Shown here: one piece after another, positions 37,042 to 48,798 of the stretch | Layout: the number at the start of each line of letters is the position of its first letter | Position numbering within the stretch: position 1 is the stretch's first letter | Made by a program: the position numbers and the translations under genes | The notes under the pieces: generated by a model | Told to the model about the DNA's origin: nothing | Seen by the model: the letters and a program-made list of their open reading frames with translations, nothing else | Database searches by the model: none | Assembly (NCBI RefSeq): GCF_963169125.1 | Contig: NC_084793.1 | Location: forward strand, 94,445,071-94,509,070 | Direction: 5' to 3' | DNA length: 64,000 nucleotides | From: Humulus lupulus | Lineage: Eukaryota > Streptophyta > Magnoliopsida > Rosales > Cannabaceae

Positions 37042-37340
37042 ACAGTCCTTCTTAAAGGACTGGCTTGTATTAATTTTTACTTTTTACAAGTTTTGAAAAA
37101 GGGTTAGTCATGTTATATGGCTAATCGCTTATAAGTGTAAGATCTTTTAAGATCACTCGTAAAGACATGTTTAGTCCATTTAATATGAGAATTATAAGGG
37201 ACTGTGCGCAGCCAGTCATTCTTGCCAAACCTTTGTAAATTTTTTTTACAAGTATTTGTTCATTACGTGTGTTGTTTTGCTGTATTACAAGTGTTGCATT
37301 TTAAACCGAGCAGTAATGATCGTACAGGTCGTGGTCAAGG

Positions 37341-37381
37341 CAAGTGACTAAGGACCTAAAGCTCCTCAGTCACTTGGGGGG
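37341..37381 (+). promoter_or_regulatory. Inverted repeat plus G6 tract after Ret3 pol (PPT-like)
   Basis: CAAGTGACT (37341-37349) pairs with AGTCACTTG (37368-37376), and the stem can extend by AGGA with TCCT past one mismatch. GGGGGG (37376-37381) and CATA follow. Compared with Ret2, GTAACC/GGTTAC has become GTGACT/AGTCAC, so both arms changed together. The rest of 37042-37723 shows no gene. Confidence 0.7.
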
Positions 37382-37723
37382 CATATAAGGTACATCGATA
37401 GCAAAGCATACCAAGAGGTATGTAAACACATGAACAAAATAAGTGAAAGCATGCTACGGTACTTAGAGTATTTTTCAAAATTTATATTTTGTTAAATCAA
37501 GCCAAAGTACTATGCTAAGTTCGGTCATGCGAACAGATGTTATAATAAGCAAAAATATTATAATATCAAAGGGAATTCTTTTACACCGCAACCAGTACTG
37601 CTTGGATGTAATTGTTCAAAAGTAAAAGTAAAATAAGCTGCCCATGCAGCAAAATTAAAGAAAAATCAGTATGTACATCACGACCCGTAGGTCGTGTGAT
37701 TAAAGAAAAATAAAAGAAAAATT

Positions 37724-40361
37724 TTATGGAGCTTGAGGAGCAGGAGGATCCTGTGGAGCATTCTGATCGACCACACCTCCTGCAGCTTCTCCTCCGTCCA
37801 CTCCGGCGGCCGGCAGAATGTCTGGGGAAGCAGGGACCCTGGCTCTCTCTTCAGCAGCCAGCCGAGCAGTGCACCGAGCCAGCTCAGCTTTCCTGGCATC
37901 CTCTGGGAGGTAGTTGAAATTGGCACTTTGGCTGTGTTTTCAAAAATCATAGAAACACCGAAGTGTCGCGTTCTTATACCTCTCCAGGTCCTTGGTATTA
38001 GTGAGCTTAAGCTGCTCCACCTGGCTCCTAAGGACAGCAATGCTCTTGTCCTTAGCAAGATGCTCCTCCTTAAGTTTTTTGACTTCGCGCCAGGAGGTCC
38101 GGCTAGCATCTTGAAATTCATCCCTCTGCTTTTTGACATTTTCCAGCGAAGCTTGCTTTTCTGCTAGCTCCGCGACCAGGGAATCCTTCTACTGGGTGAT
38201 CACCTCTAGCTCCCCAGCATGCCTAGCCTCCGCGGCTTGAAGCTCCTCAGTAAGCTTTGCTTGGGACTGCTCGATGCTTGAACCCGCGCGGGCACGAGCA
38301 GTAGTCATTGTCAGCATGGTCTGCAATCAGAGAATAAGAGTTAGGCCATCTTCAAAGAAGGAAAAATCAAGACCATGATCACAAAAAGAGAAAGAGTGCT
38401 TACACTGGCCACTTCATTAAGGGCCCTGTTGAGGATCTGGTCGACCCCCATGTTTTCAGCCTCAGCCATTACCTCCCTGCAATGTTCATGCATCAGAATA
38501 TGGGCGAGGCGATCCTTAGCTGATCGCAGGGAGCGGTTCGAGAGTTTGGCCCCAGGAAGTTTGGCTTGCTGGGCCTGTTCGTTTGGAGCCACGGGCGAAG
38601 GATTTGTGGCAGCAGGCGGGGTCTCCTTCTCAGTAGGAGCGGAAGGTTGGGCAGACAGTTGGCCAGAGGGCCCATCCTTTGGAGGAGCGGCTGCTCAATT
38701 CTTCTTGGTCGGGGGTGCTTGGCTGGACTCGCCATCATGTTTCCTGGCCGATTTCCTCCTTCGGACTAGCGAAACCTCCTCCTCCTCCTGAGTATTGTAC
38801 AAATCGAAAACATTGGCGGAGGCCATATCTGTAGAAAGAGATAAACATGCAGACAATAAGCTAAAAATATAAGACAAGTTATGGCACATTAGAAAAAAGA
38901 TAAAAGGAAATTATAAAGTCCAATACCCGAGCTATTACTACTTGTCGCTACACTACTGACTTTACTAGTCATACACTCACTCTCTGGCATGAAGAAGTCT
39001 GGCCCTAGATTTGGAGTATATGTAAAATTACCGTCCCCGTCAAATAAGTGACAGGGAATTGGCAAGCTACCTAAAAGAAAAATAACAGTACTGTTTTCAT
39101 CTGAAGACTCATCCAAGTCTACGACAGTCTCCGCTGCCTTTTGTTTCCCCTTCCCTTGGGGGGTAGAAGGCCTTTCTGCTGTGGGGGCGCCAGTAGGTTC
39201 CCTGATCGTAACCCCAGTCAGTCTCCTTCGAGGAGGAGACGCTGGGGGTTGCAGCTTGGGATGCCCCTCAGCAGTGGCGTCAACCACCGCGGGTTCCCTC
39301 ATTTCCTGATGAGGGGTCAGGAGGCCAGACAGCCTCAAGTTCTCATCAGTGACTAGAGACTTAACACTCTTTTCAGCATCAGTCATTCTGGCCAGTGTGT
39401 TGGACCTCAACACCATGTCTGGTGTTGGGTTTGGGCGTAACCATGGTCCTGAAAAGCACAAGACACTTTAGCAAAGTACAAGGAAAATTGCTGAGTAAAA
39501 ATAAGCGACCAGTGGAAAAGGACATTTACCTCCTCGAGCGAAGGCCAGGTTGTTTGCCGTCATGTCGAGCGTGAGGAAATACTCCTGACTGTATTTCCCC
39601 ACCTTGGAGATGTGGGTGGTGTCACTCAGGAATGTTCGAGTTGTTTCCTGGTGACAAAAATGGAAAAAGCCCGTCTTGGACTGTTGGGGATTGGACTTAA
39701 GGTCAAAAAGGAAGTTGACCTCGTGAGGAGTAGGCTGTGGCCATTTTTTAAGTTTGTAAAGGATATAGAGTGCAGCAAGCATTCTATATCTGTTTGGAGT
39801 AATTTGAAAGTGGGCGACACCGAAGTAGTTCGCCACCCCCTGATAAAATGGATGTAGAGGAAGGGTAGCCCCCACCTCTATATGATACCTTGACCAAGCG
39901 CTATAAGCGCCTCCAGGCAAGTTAGCCCTCTGGTCCGCAATGGGGATCTTGAGATTGACCCCAGTGGGAGGATACTTCCTAATATAATTGGCAAGCATCC
40001 TGGGGGTTACTTGGCATAATGGAGAAAGGTACCACTCGACATCAGGAAGGGTTGAATGCCGAGGGCGAGCCCTAACCTGCATACGAGGGTCCGGGACAAT
40101 GTTTTCTCGACTGCTGGTCGAGGGAACCCTAGCCTGCGAATCAGGCTGGGCAGGAGGATTTGGATTATCTTCAGGATTTGGTTTCTTTTGGCCAGGAGAT
40201 TTGGAATGATCCATTCTAGATGATGATGGTTGAGGTCTGGAAGAAGAGAGCCTTGAGAATGGAATCTCGTGAACGCGCTGAGTAGGCTGTTCTTCACTTT
40301 CAAGCAGTTGCGCAAGAAGATCGTCTTCGATAGGCCGCTCACCTCCCCACAAATCTGGCAT
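37724..40361 (-). pseudogene. Ret3 antisense gene, diverged and damaged
   Basis: It probably starts at ATG 40361 (MPDLWGGERPIEDD), after a CTGCAG acceptor. Exon 1, to about 39530, has LPLHPFYQGVANYFGVAHFQ and RMLAALYILYKLKKWPQPTP, the counterpart of the PF04195-like region of Ret1. Exon 2 (39461 to about 38940) is low-complexity. Exon 3 (about 38831-38405) contains one TGA at 38695. The last exon has a coiled coil (REVKKLKEEHLAKDKSIAVL) and the tail FNYLPEDARKAELARC, ending at the TAA 37726-37724. Overall plan and position match Ret1 but sequence similarity is low. Function unknown. Confidence 0.75.
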
Positions 40362-40370
40362 TAAAATCTG

Positions 40371-41194
40371 CAGACAGAAAAATGGGGAGGTGAGGATGGA
40401 GAATCTAGAAAGATGGTTAGAATAACGCTGGTCGTGTATAAAAGCCAAACCTTTATACAACAACATTCTAACAAAAAACCAATTTTTTCACACGAACAGT
40501 TTGAAAAACAGATCAAAAAGTGAAAGTAAATTTTTTTTCTAAAAAAGCTTTTTCAACTCTTGTAAGGGCGGGAAAAACTCAGTTTTTCAACTAGCATAAA
40601 AATCGAATTTTTACTTCGATTTTACGTCCTAAATTTATGATCTCGACTATCAAACTGATTCACAACTCCTAAATGGCAAAGAAACACCATCCTACCTAGC
40701 ATCACTCAATAAATCCCCTACTTTCATGCATCTCAACCCAAGAACACAGACAATATCAAAACCTAAAAGCTAACTCGCAGCAACATGCACAATAAAAATA
40801 AAGATTAGAAAAGTTCTGAAACTTACCAGAACAAAGATTATGGAGGTTTGGGGAAATTCCGAGCGTAGGCGAGCGAAAGGCTGGCAGTTCTTGGAACGTC
40901 GAAAGGTGATCTTAAGAGAAAATGAAGGTTCTGATTTAAGGTTTCTTGATAGAGAAATAGCTTGCGTAAAAAGAAAAAGGAAGCTCTGGGGAGGCCATAT
41001 ATATTTAGTCTGTGGCATGAAAAAAGAGGTAATCATCAGCTTCCTCTTTTCAAAGCATGGGGAAGAGTGATGGCCGCCAATGGATTGCTTGGGAACCGAA
41101 AAGCCGTGATTAGATAGGGGTAGGTCACTTTTTCCAAGAAGGCACGAACTACTCTGACAGATTTGGTAGGGTAATCGAAGAGTCGTTTTCCTTG
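40371..41194. other. Upstream region of the Ret3 antisense gene
   Basis: AT-rich sequence with no convincing gene. A TATATAT motif on the minus strand at 41004-40996, about 640 bases before the ATG, is the best TATA candidate. Confidence 0.4.
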
Positions 41195-41239
41195 AAGTTC
41201 ATTTATTACTGGTCGTAATAAATGAACTTGGGGGGAAAA
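41195..41239 (+). promoter_or_regulatory. Ret3 polypurine tract with perfect 14-bp hairpin
   Basis: AAGTTCATTTATTA (41195-41208) and TAATAAATGAACTT (41216-41229) are perfect inverted arms around a 7-base loop. GGGGGGAAAA follows directly and abuts the LTR. The tract is the expected plus-strand primer; the hairpin is unexplained. Confidence 0.85.
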
Positions 41240-41837
41240 TGTTATCCGAAAAGTAGGCATGGGTGACGTGGCAGACATTTTTAAACACGTAGCTGACACC
41301 TGGCAGAGGATCTGTTCAACCATCGACTAGTGAGATTCCCCTGACGTAACATTTGAAGTTTCTATACGACTAGCATGGTTGTATACTCCATATATTTAGA
41401 GATAATTTTGTACAATTGTAATCATATCCGAGATTATCTCCCATGATCCATGATGATCCGATTATTTAGGAAATAATATCTGTAACTGATTCATGTAATC
41501 CTCCTTGAGCCTATAAATAGAGAGAAAAAGCTCAAGGAAAGGACTTTTGGCTGATTTAAGTTTATGCTTTACAAGAGAATTAAGGCAATTATCTTACGAT
41601 TGTATTATTCATCTCTCTTAGGTCTGTGAAACCCAGGGAACCCTAGTTCTTTGATCACTCCTTTGAGAACTGATATCAATAATAGCTTAAGTGGACGTAG
41701 CTCATTACCAGTTCTTGGGGCCGAACCACTATAACTTTGTGTGTCGTTTATTGTTTTTAGCCATTAGATCTATTTCAGCACATCTAGTCACATTAAGCAT
41801 TTGACTCTGTGTCAGTTGACCAAATCGAGGGTCAACA
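41240..41837 (+). repeat. Ret3 3' LTR
   Basis: It has the same 598-base length as the 5' LTR, with about 23 substitutions and no indel by hand comparison. A TATA box lies at 41512-41520. Confidence 0.93.
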
Positions 41838-41842
41838 CCAAG

Positions 41843-42463
41843 TAAAATATAGTTATTTACCATGTGAACAACTCGAGACTGATAATGGTCAGACCAAATA
41901 TTAGGTGTCTTGGATTTACTGCGAGCTCGGAGTCGAATAGTTGTCAAGCACGAGCTCGGGTGAGATATTCAGCTCATGAGGACTTAGATATAACGCATAC
42001 TGAAGGATCCTAAGAGACTCGGGAATTCTTCATACGCTCGTTAATGACCAGGCTGTATCATATCTATATCATTTATTACTTGAGACAGCAGGAGCGTGTT
42101 TATTCTATTACCAAATCATATCCCAATATAAATGAGAATAATCTGTATTAATTATATACCATATATAATTACACATTTTATTTACATGATGACCCAAAAA
42201 TCTGTCCATGGAATTCCCCTATAAATACTGAGAATATTAGACAGGGAAAGGGGACCAAATTCTGAGATACCAAAACTCTGCCAAAATAGAGAGAGAAACA
42301 GTAATGATATCGACTCATGGACTAGGTGGATTTTAACCATTGAATCATGTAAAAGTTTTGTGCTTTTGAGTGAGTTCTTATTATTTTCATTGCGGTTTAC
42401 TATCAAGCACTAATCTACCCATTTTATTTCTTAATATATTGTTGGCGAAAAATAGCGTCAACA
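41843..42463 (+). repeat. Ret2 3' LTR, remaining 621 bases
   Basis: It resumes exactly where 30169 stops, after one CCAAG copy. TATAAATA lies at 42220-42227. It ends CGTCAACA and is followed by TAGTT. Confidence 0.9.
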
Positions 42464-43663
42464 TAGTTAAAAGGGTAAAAATGGTAATTTTATTCCTTTT
42501 TAATTATGAACCATTAATAGAGGATTAACGTTGTATGTAATGATTATATCAATGGACACTTTATTCTTTAATAAAGTACTCTATAAATATATGTCTATAA
42601 TTATCAAGAGTTCAATCTCATATTTATAGTGGAGTAATCATGAGATTAATAAATATGATTATTTAATCAAAGAGTTTTGATCAATAATCTAATATTTATT
42701 GGAGCTTGATATTATAGGTCCATAGGTCCTTACGGTGGCTCTATCAACACCATATCAAGGTAAGAGTTGATACAAGGATAAAACTGTAATTTGAAAATTT
42801 AAGAAGAATTTTATTCTTCGGCCCAAGTATACAATTATATGATAGCTGAGATTGAATAATTAATTTGGAATTAATTATTAAATTTTTGAAAATATGTTTA
42901 TTAATTTAAATATATAATTTTGAAATATATATAAATAAATAAATTAAAATTTGAAATTAATTATTTTATTTGAGTGGGAGAAAATAAAATTGGTAAGTCA
43001 AAATAGTTTTTGATTTAATGAATTTTAAAAGATGATGATAATGATGATCGTCAATTTGAATTTTGAATAAAATTTAAATTTTGAAAGATGGTTGTGATCT
43101 TTTTCCTTAAAAAGATAATACTATATTTTGTGGAATGATTGCTTTTAGTTAAATAAATAAAAGAAAAATGCAGTATCCCTGAAAAAAGGGAATACTGCTA
43201 TTCACGAATGGCACTGTCTAGGGACTGTGTCATGCATGTAGCAGTATATAGATAATGTATCTGTGTTGTTTTTATTTTATTTATTTAATTAATTAATTAA
43301 TAATTTGAAAATAGATATTTTCAAATTTGGTAAGTTAGATATTTACCTAAATTAATTCTTATCATCATTATGATATTATTATTATATTACTATTATTATT
43401 AGGAATAATAAGGTAATACATAATCTATACATATATATGTTATAGAATAACAAGAAGAAAATATACACAAATTCAGAAAAATTTCAGAATTTGTCAGACA
43501 AAGATTATCTTTTTCTTCTTCTTTTATTCTAACCTTTCTCATGCCATAATCAAAGTTCTCATGTGTTGAGATATACTTGTAATTACTAAATTACAAACCC
43601 ATGTTCTCTATGTGCCCACACACATCTTGAGGTGTAGAGAACACTTCAGAAGATTGTGGTTTA
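42464..43663 (+). repeat. Middle part of the split copia solo LTR
   Basis: This continues the LTR begun at 15469 and aligns with 18520-19400 of the other copia LTR. It contains a short hairpin GCAGTATCCCT/AGGGAATACTGC near 43170-43200. It is AT-rich with no gene. It ends at GTTTA (43659-43663), the left target copy of the solo gypsy LTR. Confidence 0.85.
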
Positions 43664-44595
43664 TGTGACGTCCCAAATTACTTAATAAAGCTTAGGGCCT
43701 TGATTAGGGGGCCAGGATGGCAAATTATGGAAATTATGTGATATATATGTATATCAATATGTGATTATGTGAGTTATATTTAATATGACTTGATATGCAT
43801 GTTTAGGTGTATTAAATATGCATGTGGGCCCATTTCTGGTTAATAGGGCAATTTTCGTAATTTAGCCCGTTATGGGTATATTTGGCATATATGTGATATA
43901 TGTGTGGGACCACATTATTATGTGGATATATTTGGGTTACTCGAGACGAGACGATCCTAGGGAGCAAGCTAGTGGGAAAGTCACAATGGAACCCATATTT
44001 GACTCGGTGTGAGTCAAGGGGAATATTTGGTATATAGCACATTACCGGGATATTGGGTAATGGGAATGATTATTTGATGATATATTGGGAGTTAGTGAGA
44101 TCAGGAGAGAATTCTGGAAATTTTGACTATTTTACCCCAGGGGGCATTTTTGGGACCCCGAGCTTTGGGATTTGCTTGAGGTTACTTATGCTCTAAGTAA
44201 CCTGTTAGAAACATAAAAAGAATGTTCAATATGTTCTCTCTCTCTCCTGTTCTCTTTTTGATGCCCGTTAGCATTTTTGAAGGAAACTCGAGTTTAAGGA
44301 CTCAGATTCAAACAAGGTTAGAGTCATAATGATTCTAGGAAAGATTAGAAGCTTGTTAGTCAGAAGATTTAACTGGGAAACGACTCAATCAAAGGTAATC
44401 CAAGCTTTAAGTTTTGAATTTTTGAGTTTTTAAGTTTTGATTGGATTTTATGTATTGAGGAGTTTTTGAATGGTTTGAAGCTTGGGTTTTGATGGTTTTT
44501 GGCCATTGGGATGTTTGGGAACTTTGTTTTTTGGGATTTGGATATGTTTGGATAGGTTTATAGAAGATTTTGAGATGGGAAAACGTAGAAAATCG

Positions 44596-44654
44596 CTGGG
44601 TTCGAGGTTGGGTCGCAGCCTTGTTCTTGGGCATCGCGACCTGTGCGAACCCAG
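44596..44654 (+). other. GC-rich stem-loop in the solo gypsy LTR
   Basis: Outer arms CTGGGTTCG (44596-44604) and CGAACCCAG (44646-44654) and inner arms GGTCGC (44611-44616) and GCGACC (44636-44641) surround a loop with GTTCTTGG. The same fold occurs in both LTRs of the element at 51881-61010 with different but matching arms. Confidence 0.65.
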
Positions 44655-45171
44655 AACCAGGAGGGGTTCTGCCTAAGAGGCACACCACGACCCTCAGGGG
44701 CAAGTCGCGACCCGTGTCTCCTTTCCAGCCAAGGGAGGCTGTCTGTCTGGGGAGTGCATCGCAACCCCCAGGGCCAGGTCATGGCTCGCCTGAGCATTTT
44801 TGGCTAGGTTGTGTTTTTAGTTGTGGGAACTTAAACCTAAGGGCTCAGGATCGATCCTACTACCCGATTTGGTAGGATTCGATGTCCTAGAGGCTAGAAC
44901 TCGGTCTAGAAGCCTTTATTTACTCATTTTTGACGAGATTCTATATTATGGTTGTGACTAGGTTATGGCTAGGGGCTCAGAATCAGGATCGTGCTCGAGG
45001 GTCATTTATTGGTAACCTGTGATTGGACCAAAGGTAAGAAAACTGCACCTAGTATGTGGTACATGTGATGCGTGATTATGATTATGCTTGTGATTATTGC
45101 TCAAGCATGATGAATGCTTTATATCTGGATATTTAACATATGATATATGCATATTTGCATTATCTTATTGA

Positions 45172-45400
45172 GAAAGACTTAGCTTATCAGTCAAGGATGA
45201 CAATAGTGTTGAGAGATGGTCGTAAAACATTGACTTATTAGTCTAGGTCGACAATAGCACTGGGCGCTGGTTGAAAAGCATTGACTTATTAGTCAAGACC
45301 GGCAATACCACTGAGCGCTGGTCAAAGAGCATTGACTTATTAGTCAATGACGACAATAGCGTGCTAAGCGCTGGTTGTATTGCTTAGGCTAACCAGAAGC
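45172..45400 (+). repeat. LTR minisatellite, left block
   Basis: Units of about 55-60 bases each contain a version of TTGACTTATTAGTCAA, a 16-base dyad with arms TTGACT and AGTCAA, followed by GACAATAGC and a GCGCTGG element. There are four units here; the array resumes at 47787 after the inserted LTR. Confidence 0.85.
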
Positions 45401-45472
45401 GTCAGGTACGCTTATACAGAGGATATGGCTAAGGGACTTGAGCTGACTTAATAGTCACATATTGTAATGCCC

Positions 45473-47781
45473 TGAGTAGCCAAGACCGTTACAACATGTA
45501 TTTATAAAGGGGCAGGACTTGCTAATCAAGTCTTTTAGTTGAAAATGTGTCACTAAAACATTAATGAACTAGGGTTAAAAAGGTTTTGGTCATAAAAGAT
45601 ACATTTCATATATTTAAACATTTTGTACAAGGGATCCCAAAAGAAACAACGTTTGAAAGTCAGTTTACAAAATTTCAAGGTACAAACAACCACTAGCCAC
45701 TCTAAGGGCAAAACAGACATTTACGGTCCTCCTGTTCTTGTCCATCCCTCAACCGTGGCGGCCGAGCAACTAGTCATGTACATTCTGCTTTCAGAGCTCT
45801 CCGAATCAGGGCTGATCAAGCTTACCCTTGCCTTTACCTACACCACGTAGCACCCGTGAGCCAAGGCCCAGCAAGAAAACATAACCTCAAGCACAAACAT
45901 TGATAATAATCATATAACTCTTAAAGCATATTCACACATTTAGTAATCCATAATAATCATATAACTCATAGACATAACCAGGAACCACAAATTATTACTC
46001 AGCTATTCAACACGCCATATTCAACAATTAACAAGGATAATCAGATCACACAATAATCAGGGTCGACGCCCTTAGGTCGCACCCTCTGTTTACCCCACTG
46101 ACACCGGTCCGCTTAAATCGAGCTCAGTGAATATTAAGCTATCCTCAGCTACCAGTGGCTGAGCCACGCCCTGTGCGCCAGTGTAAACTCTGGCACTCTT
46201 AGGTCGTTGATTTAATATTCTCATGGCATAATACCAACTTTCATAATGCATACAAGAATAGGGAATCCTTAGTCCCATCATAAATTCAAAACCGAGTGCA
46301 GTTCTCTTACCTATGTTCCGAGCTTCTTGAGCACCGAAATCCCGAGCGCGGTCCTTTAACCCGAGCCTCTCCGAAAACCTAGTCACAACACATACATAGC
46401 ACTATCATTACTAAGCAATTCATAATCATCTCCCAGAACCATTCCCGTGCTCTCGGGACCTCCCGTTCCCCCACACAAGATAGCGAAAGTGTCCCCCGAG
46501 ACCCCTGAGCCAAAACCCTAAAAACCCAAATTTCCCTTTCCTGAAATTAGCCTAGCGCCATGGGACAGCCCTATAGGGGCCGCGACGCTCATACGCGAAC
46601 CCAGAAAACTGGGTTTTTCCCAACATTTTTCCCGAGCCAAAACTCTTCCAAATCAACCCCAAGGTACATCCAAGTCCCAATTCAACCTAAAACTCCAGAT
46701 AAACAGTATGGCAACTTAGAAACCACAGCAACAAACCCAAACCCAAGAATCACCTAATGGCTCAAAATTCCCAAAACTTAAACCACCCTTTGTAAAACTT
46801 AAACCACCCTTCAGAATATTTAAACCACACCAGAAATTAAACTTCAGAGATGCATGAAACTCTTACCTCAAGTAGAATTTCGACCTTGAGCTGCTTCCCA
46901 ATCCAATTCCAAACTTAATTCTCTTGATTCCCAAGCTGAACCTCACCAAATCTTCATTCCAATGACCCACAAAATAAAACACAACTCAGCTCACTAATTC
47001 AACACTTCCAACAAGAATTCATCAAGATTTGAATTAAAACTTACCTTTGATCCTAGCTAAGCCCTTTATGCTCGTGAGTTTCTGCTTTAAAATCCTCCAA
47101 AACCAACACCTTAGAGAGAGAGAGGGAAAACCGATTGGGAGAGGAAGAGAGAAAAATGGAAAGTTTCCTTCTGATTATTTCCTTCTAATTCTCTTCTACA
47201 TGCCCCTGTAATCAGCTGCCTTATTGATCAAAATCCCCTTCTATACAAAAGGTCGAAAATACCCTTGAGCTTATTTAAATCCTTAAGTGCCTCCAAGGGC
47301 AATTTAGTCATTTCACTCAAATCCCGCTAAGTCCTCAAGTATTCCTAAAAATCCCCAACATGTCTAAACCATTACTAAATTACTAATCGCTACTCAATAA
47401 TTCTCGAACACATTATAATATTCCCAAAATATCCCAAAGCTCCTCCCGAGCCAGGTATTTGACCCTGTTGTGACTTTCTAACTAAACGACTCCCTAGGAC
47501 CGTCTCGGGTCGTTCATCACAATTATATCACCACTCACACATGGTATCAATCACAGTATATACAAATATCACATTTATGCCCTCAACGAGCTAAAATTAC
47601 AAATATGCCCCTAGCAACCAAATGGGGCCCACATGCATATTTCATATATCCATATAATCATTCAAGCATGCTAAACACATAATTATGCATTAAACTACTT
47701 AATTCACACATAAATCAATCATGCCCTCCCGACACACTAATCAAGGCCCTTAAGCCTTATTAGTGATTTTGGGTCGTTACA
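45473..47781 (-). mobile_element. Inverted solo gypsy LTR
   Basis: On the minus strand it starts TGTAACGACCC (at 47781) and ends GGGCATTACA (at 45473), 2309 bases. It is flanked by an exact CATAT duplication (45468-45472 and 47782-47786). It is a diverged member of the same LTR superfamily as its host LTR, lying in opposite orientation. It has no coding capacity. Confidence 0.9.
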
Positions 47782-47786
47782 CATAT

Positions 47787-48110
47787 CTTAGCATTGACTT
47801 ATTAGTCAAGAACGGCCTTAGCACATTGAGTGTTGGTCAGCGCATTATATGCTTATACAGAGGATAGGTAAGGGATCCGGGGTGACTTATTAGTCCCATA
47901 TCCTAGCATTGACTTATTAGTCAAGGACAACATTAACATGGTGAGTGTTGGTCATAAAGAATTGACTTATTAGTCAAGGACGACATTAGCACGACGAGTG
48001 CTAGTCGTAAAGCATTGACTTATTAGTCAAGGCGGCATTAACACACTGAATGCTGATCGTAAGGCATTGACTTATTAGTCAAGCACGACAATAGCGCGCT
48101 AAGCGCTAGT
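47787..48110 (+). repeat. LTR minisatellite, right block
   Basis: At least five further units with TTGACTTATTAGTCAA at roughly 50-110-base spacing, each followed by a GACATTAGCAC-like element and a GTGCTGGTCGTAAAG-like element. It continues the array at 45172-45400. Confidence 0.85.
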
Positions 48111-48798
48111 CCATATAATGTAGCCTAACTAGGAGTGCATTATACGCTTGATCGATCTACTAGTCGGAGAAAACTTAGCGCCGAGTACGCTAGATCAGCT
48201 CCAAAGCTGGTTATACAGAGGACAGGGCAAAGAGCCCTAGGGTGACTCATTAGTCCCATATCCTAGGGCGTTGAGCCAGGATAATTCCATAATCATTTAT
48301 TTAAACTTTCCTGCATGCGTGAGTAGGTTATTACTGCTAGGCATGCTTATTATGATTTGGTAACATGTTATTAACTGCTTATGAGCATGTTTAAGTTTTC
48401 TTGTTGAGCCTCGGCTCACGGGTGCTATGTGGTGCAGGTAAAGGGAAAAGAAAGATGGACCATCCTTGAGTTGGAGGGCTTAGGTGACGATGTGTACATA
48501 TGCGCCTACTCGACCACCACGACCTAGGGTTTAAAGAGGAACTAGGGCTAAACCATATTTTTTCATTTAGTTTGGCTGGTTGTAATTCTTTCATTGTAAT
48601 TAACCTTTTAAAATGTATTTTGGGATCCCATGTATACGGTAAATGTTTTAGTGAAACGTTTGTATCTTTGACCAAATTTTTTAACCCTAAACTGTTAATC
48701 ATGTTTAGCTACATGATTATGGCCAAATGACTCGTTTATCGTGTTTAGCACTATTTAAAATACACAGTGTAACAGTCCCTGGGTAGTAGGGCATTACA

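Larger units (their letters stand above)
30170..41837 (+). mobile_element. Ret3: Tat-lineage gypsy element inside Ret2's 3' LTR
   Basis: The element has 598-base LTRs at both ends and an exact duplication CCAAG at 30165-30169 and 41838-41842. Gag-pol is on the plus strand and a diverged antisense gene on the minus strand. The LTRs are equal in length and I count about 23 substitutions. Its proteins differ clearly from Ret1 and Ret2, so it is a separate Tat family. Most of its in-frame stops fit C to T or G to A changes. Confidence 0.94.
16208..42463 (+). mobile_element. Ret2: Tat-lineage gypsy element containing nested elements
   Basis: The target-site duplication TAGTT lies at 16203-16207 and 42464-42468. 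LTRs are 16208-16909 and 30089-30169 plus 41843-42463; both total 702 bases, which confirms the reconstruction. Gene order matches Ret1, with gag-pol on the plus strand and the antisense gene on the minus strand. It is interrupted by a solo copia LTR in gag, a MITE between RNase H and integrase, and Ret3 in the 3' LTR. LTR divergence is roughly 8% by hand and the genes are heavily mutated. Confidence 0.92.
43664..48798 (+). mobile_element. Solo Tekay/Del-like gypsy LTR with an inverted relative inside
   Basis: It starts TGTGACGTCCC and ends GGGCATTACA. Flanks are GTTTA and GTTTG (48799-48803), a duplication with one change. Without the insert at 45473-47781 it is about 2.8 kb. It shares the start, the block ATTAAATATGCATGTGGGC and the block GGTGCTATGTGGTGCAGG with other LTRs here. 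No internal region is present. Confidence 0.85.

Noticed and set aside
45172..48110. CRISPR-like array of dyad repeats
   Set aside because: The units are contiguous and diverged, lie in a plant LTR, and have no unique spacers.
43664..48798. Reading this as one foldback or TIR DNA transposon because it contains an inverted LTR
   Set aside because: The inner copy has its own exact CATAT duplication and LTR ends, so it is a separate insertion.
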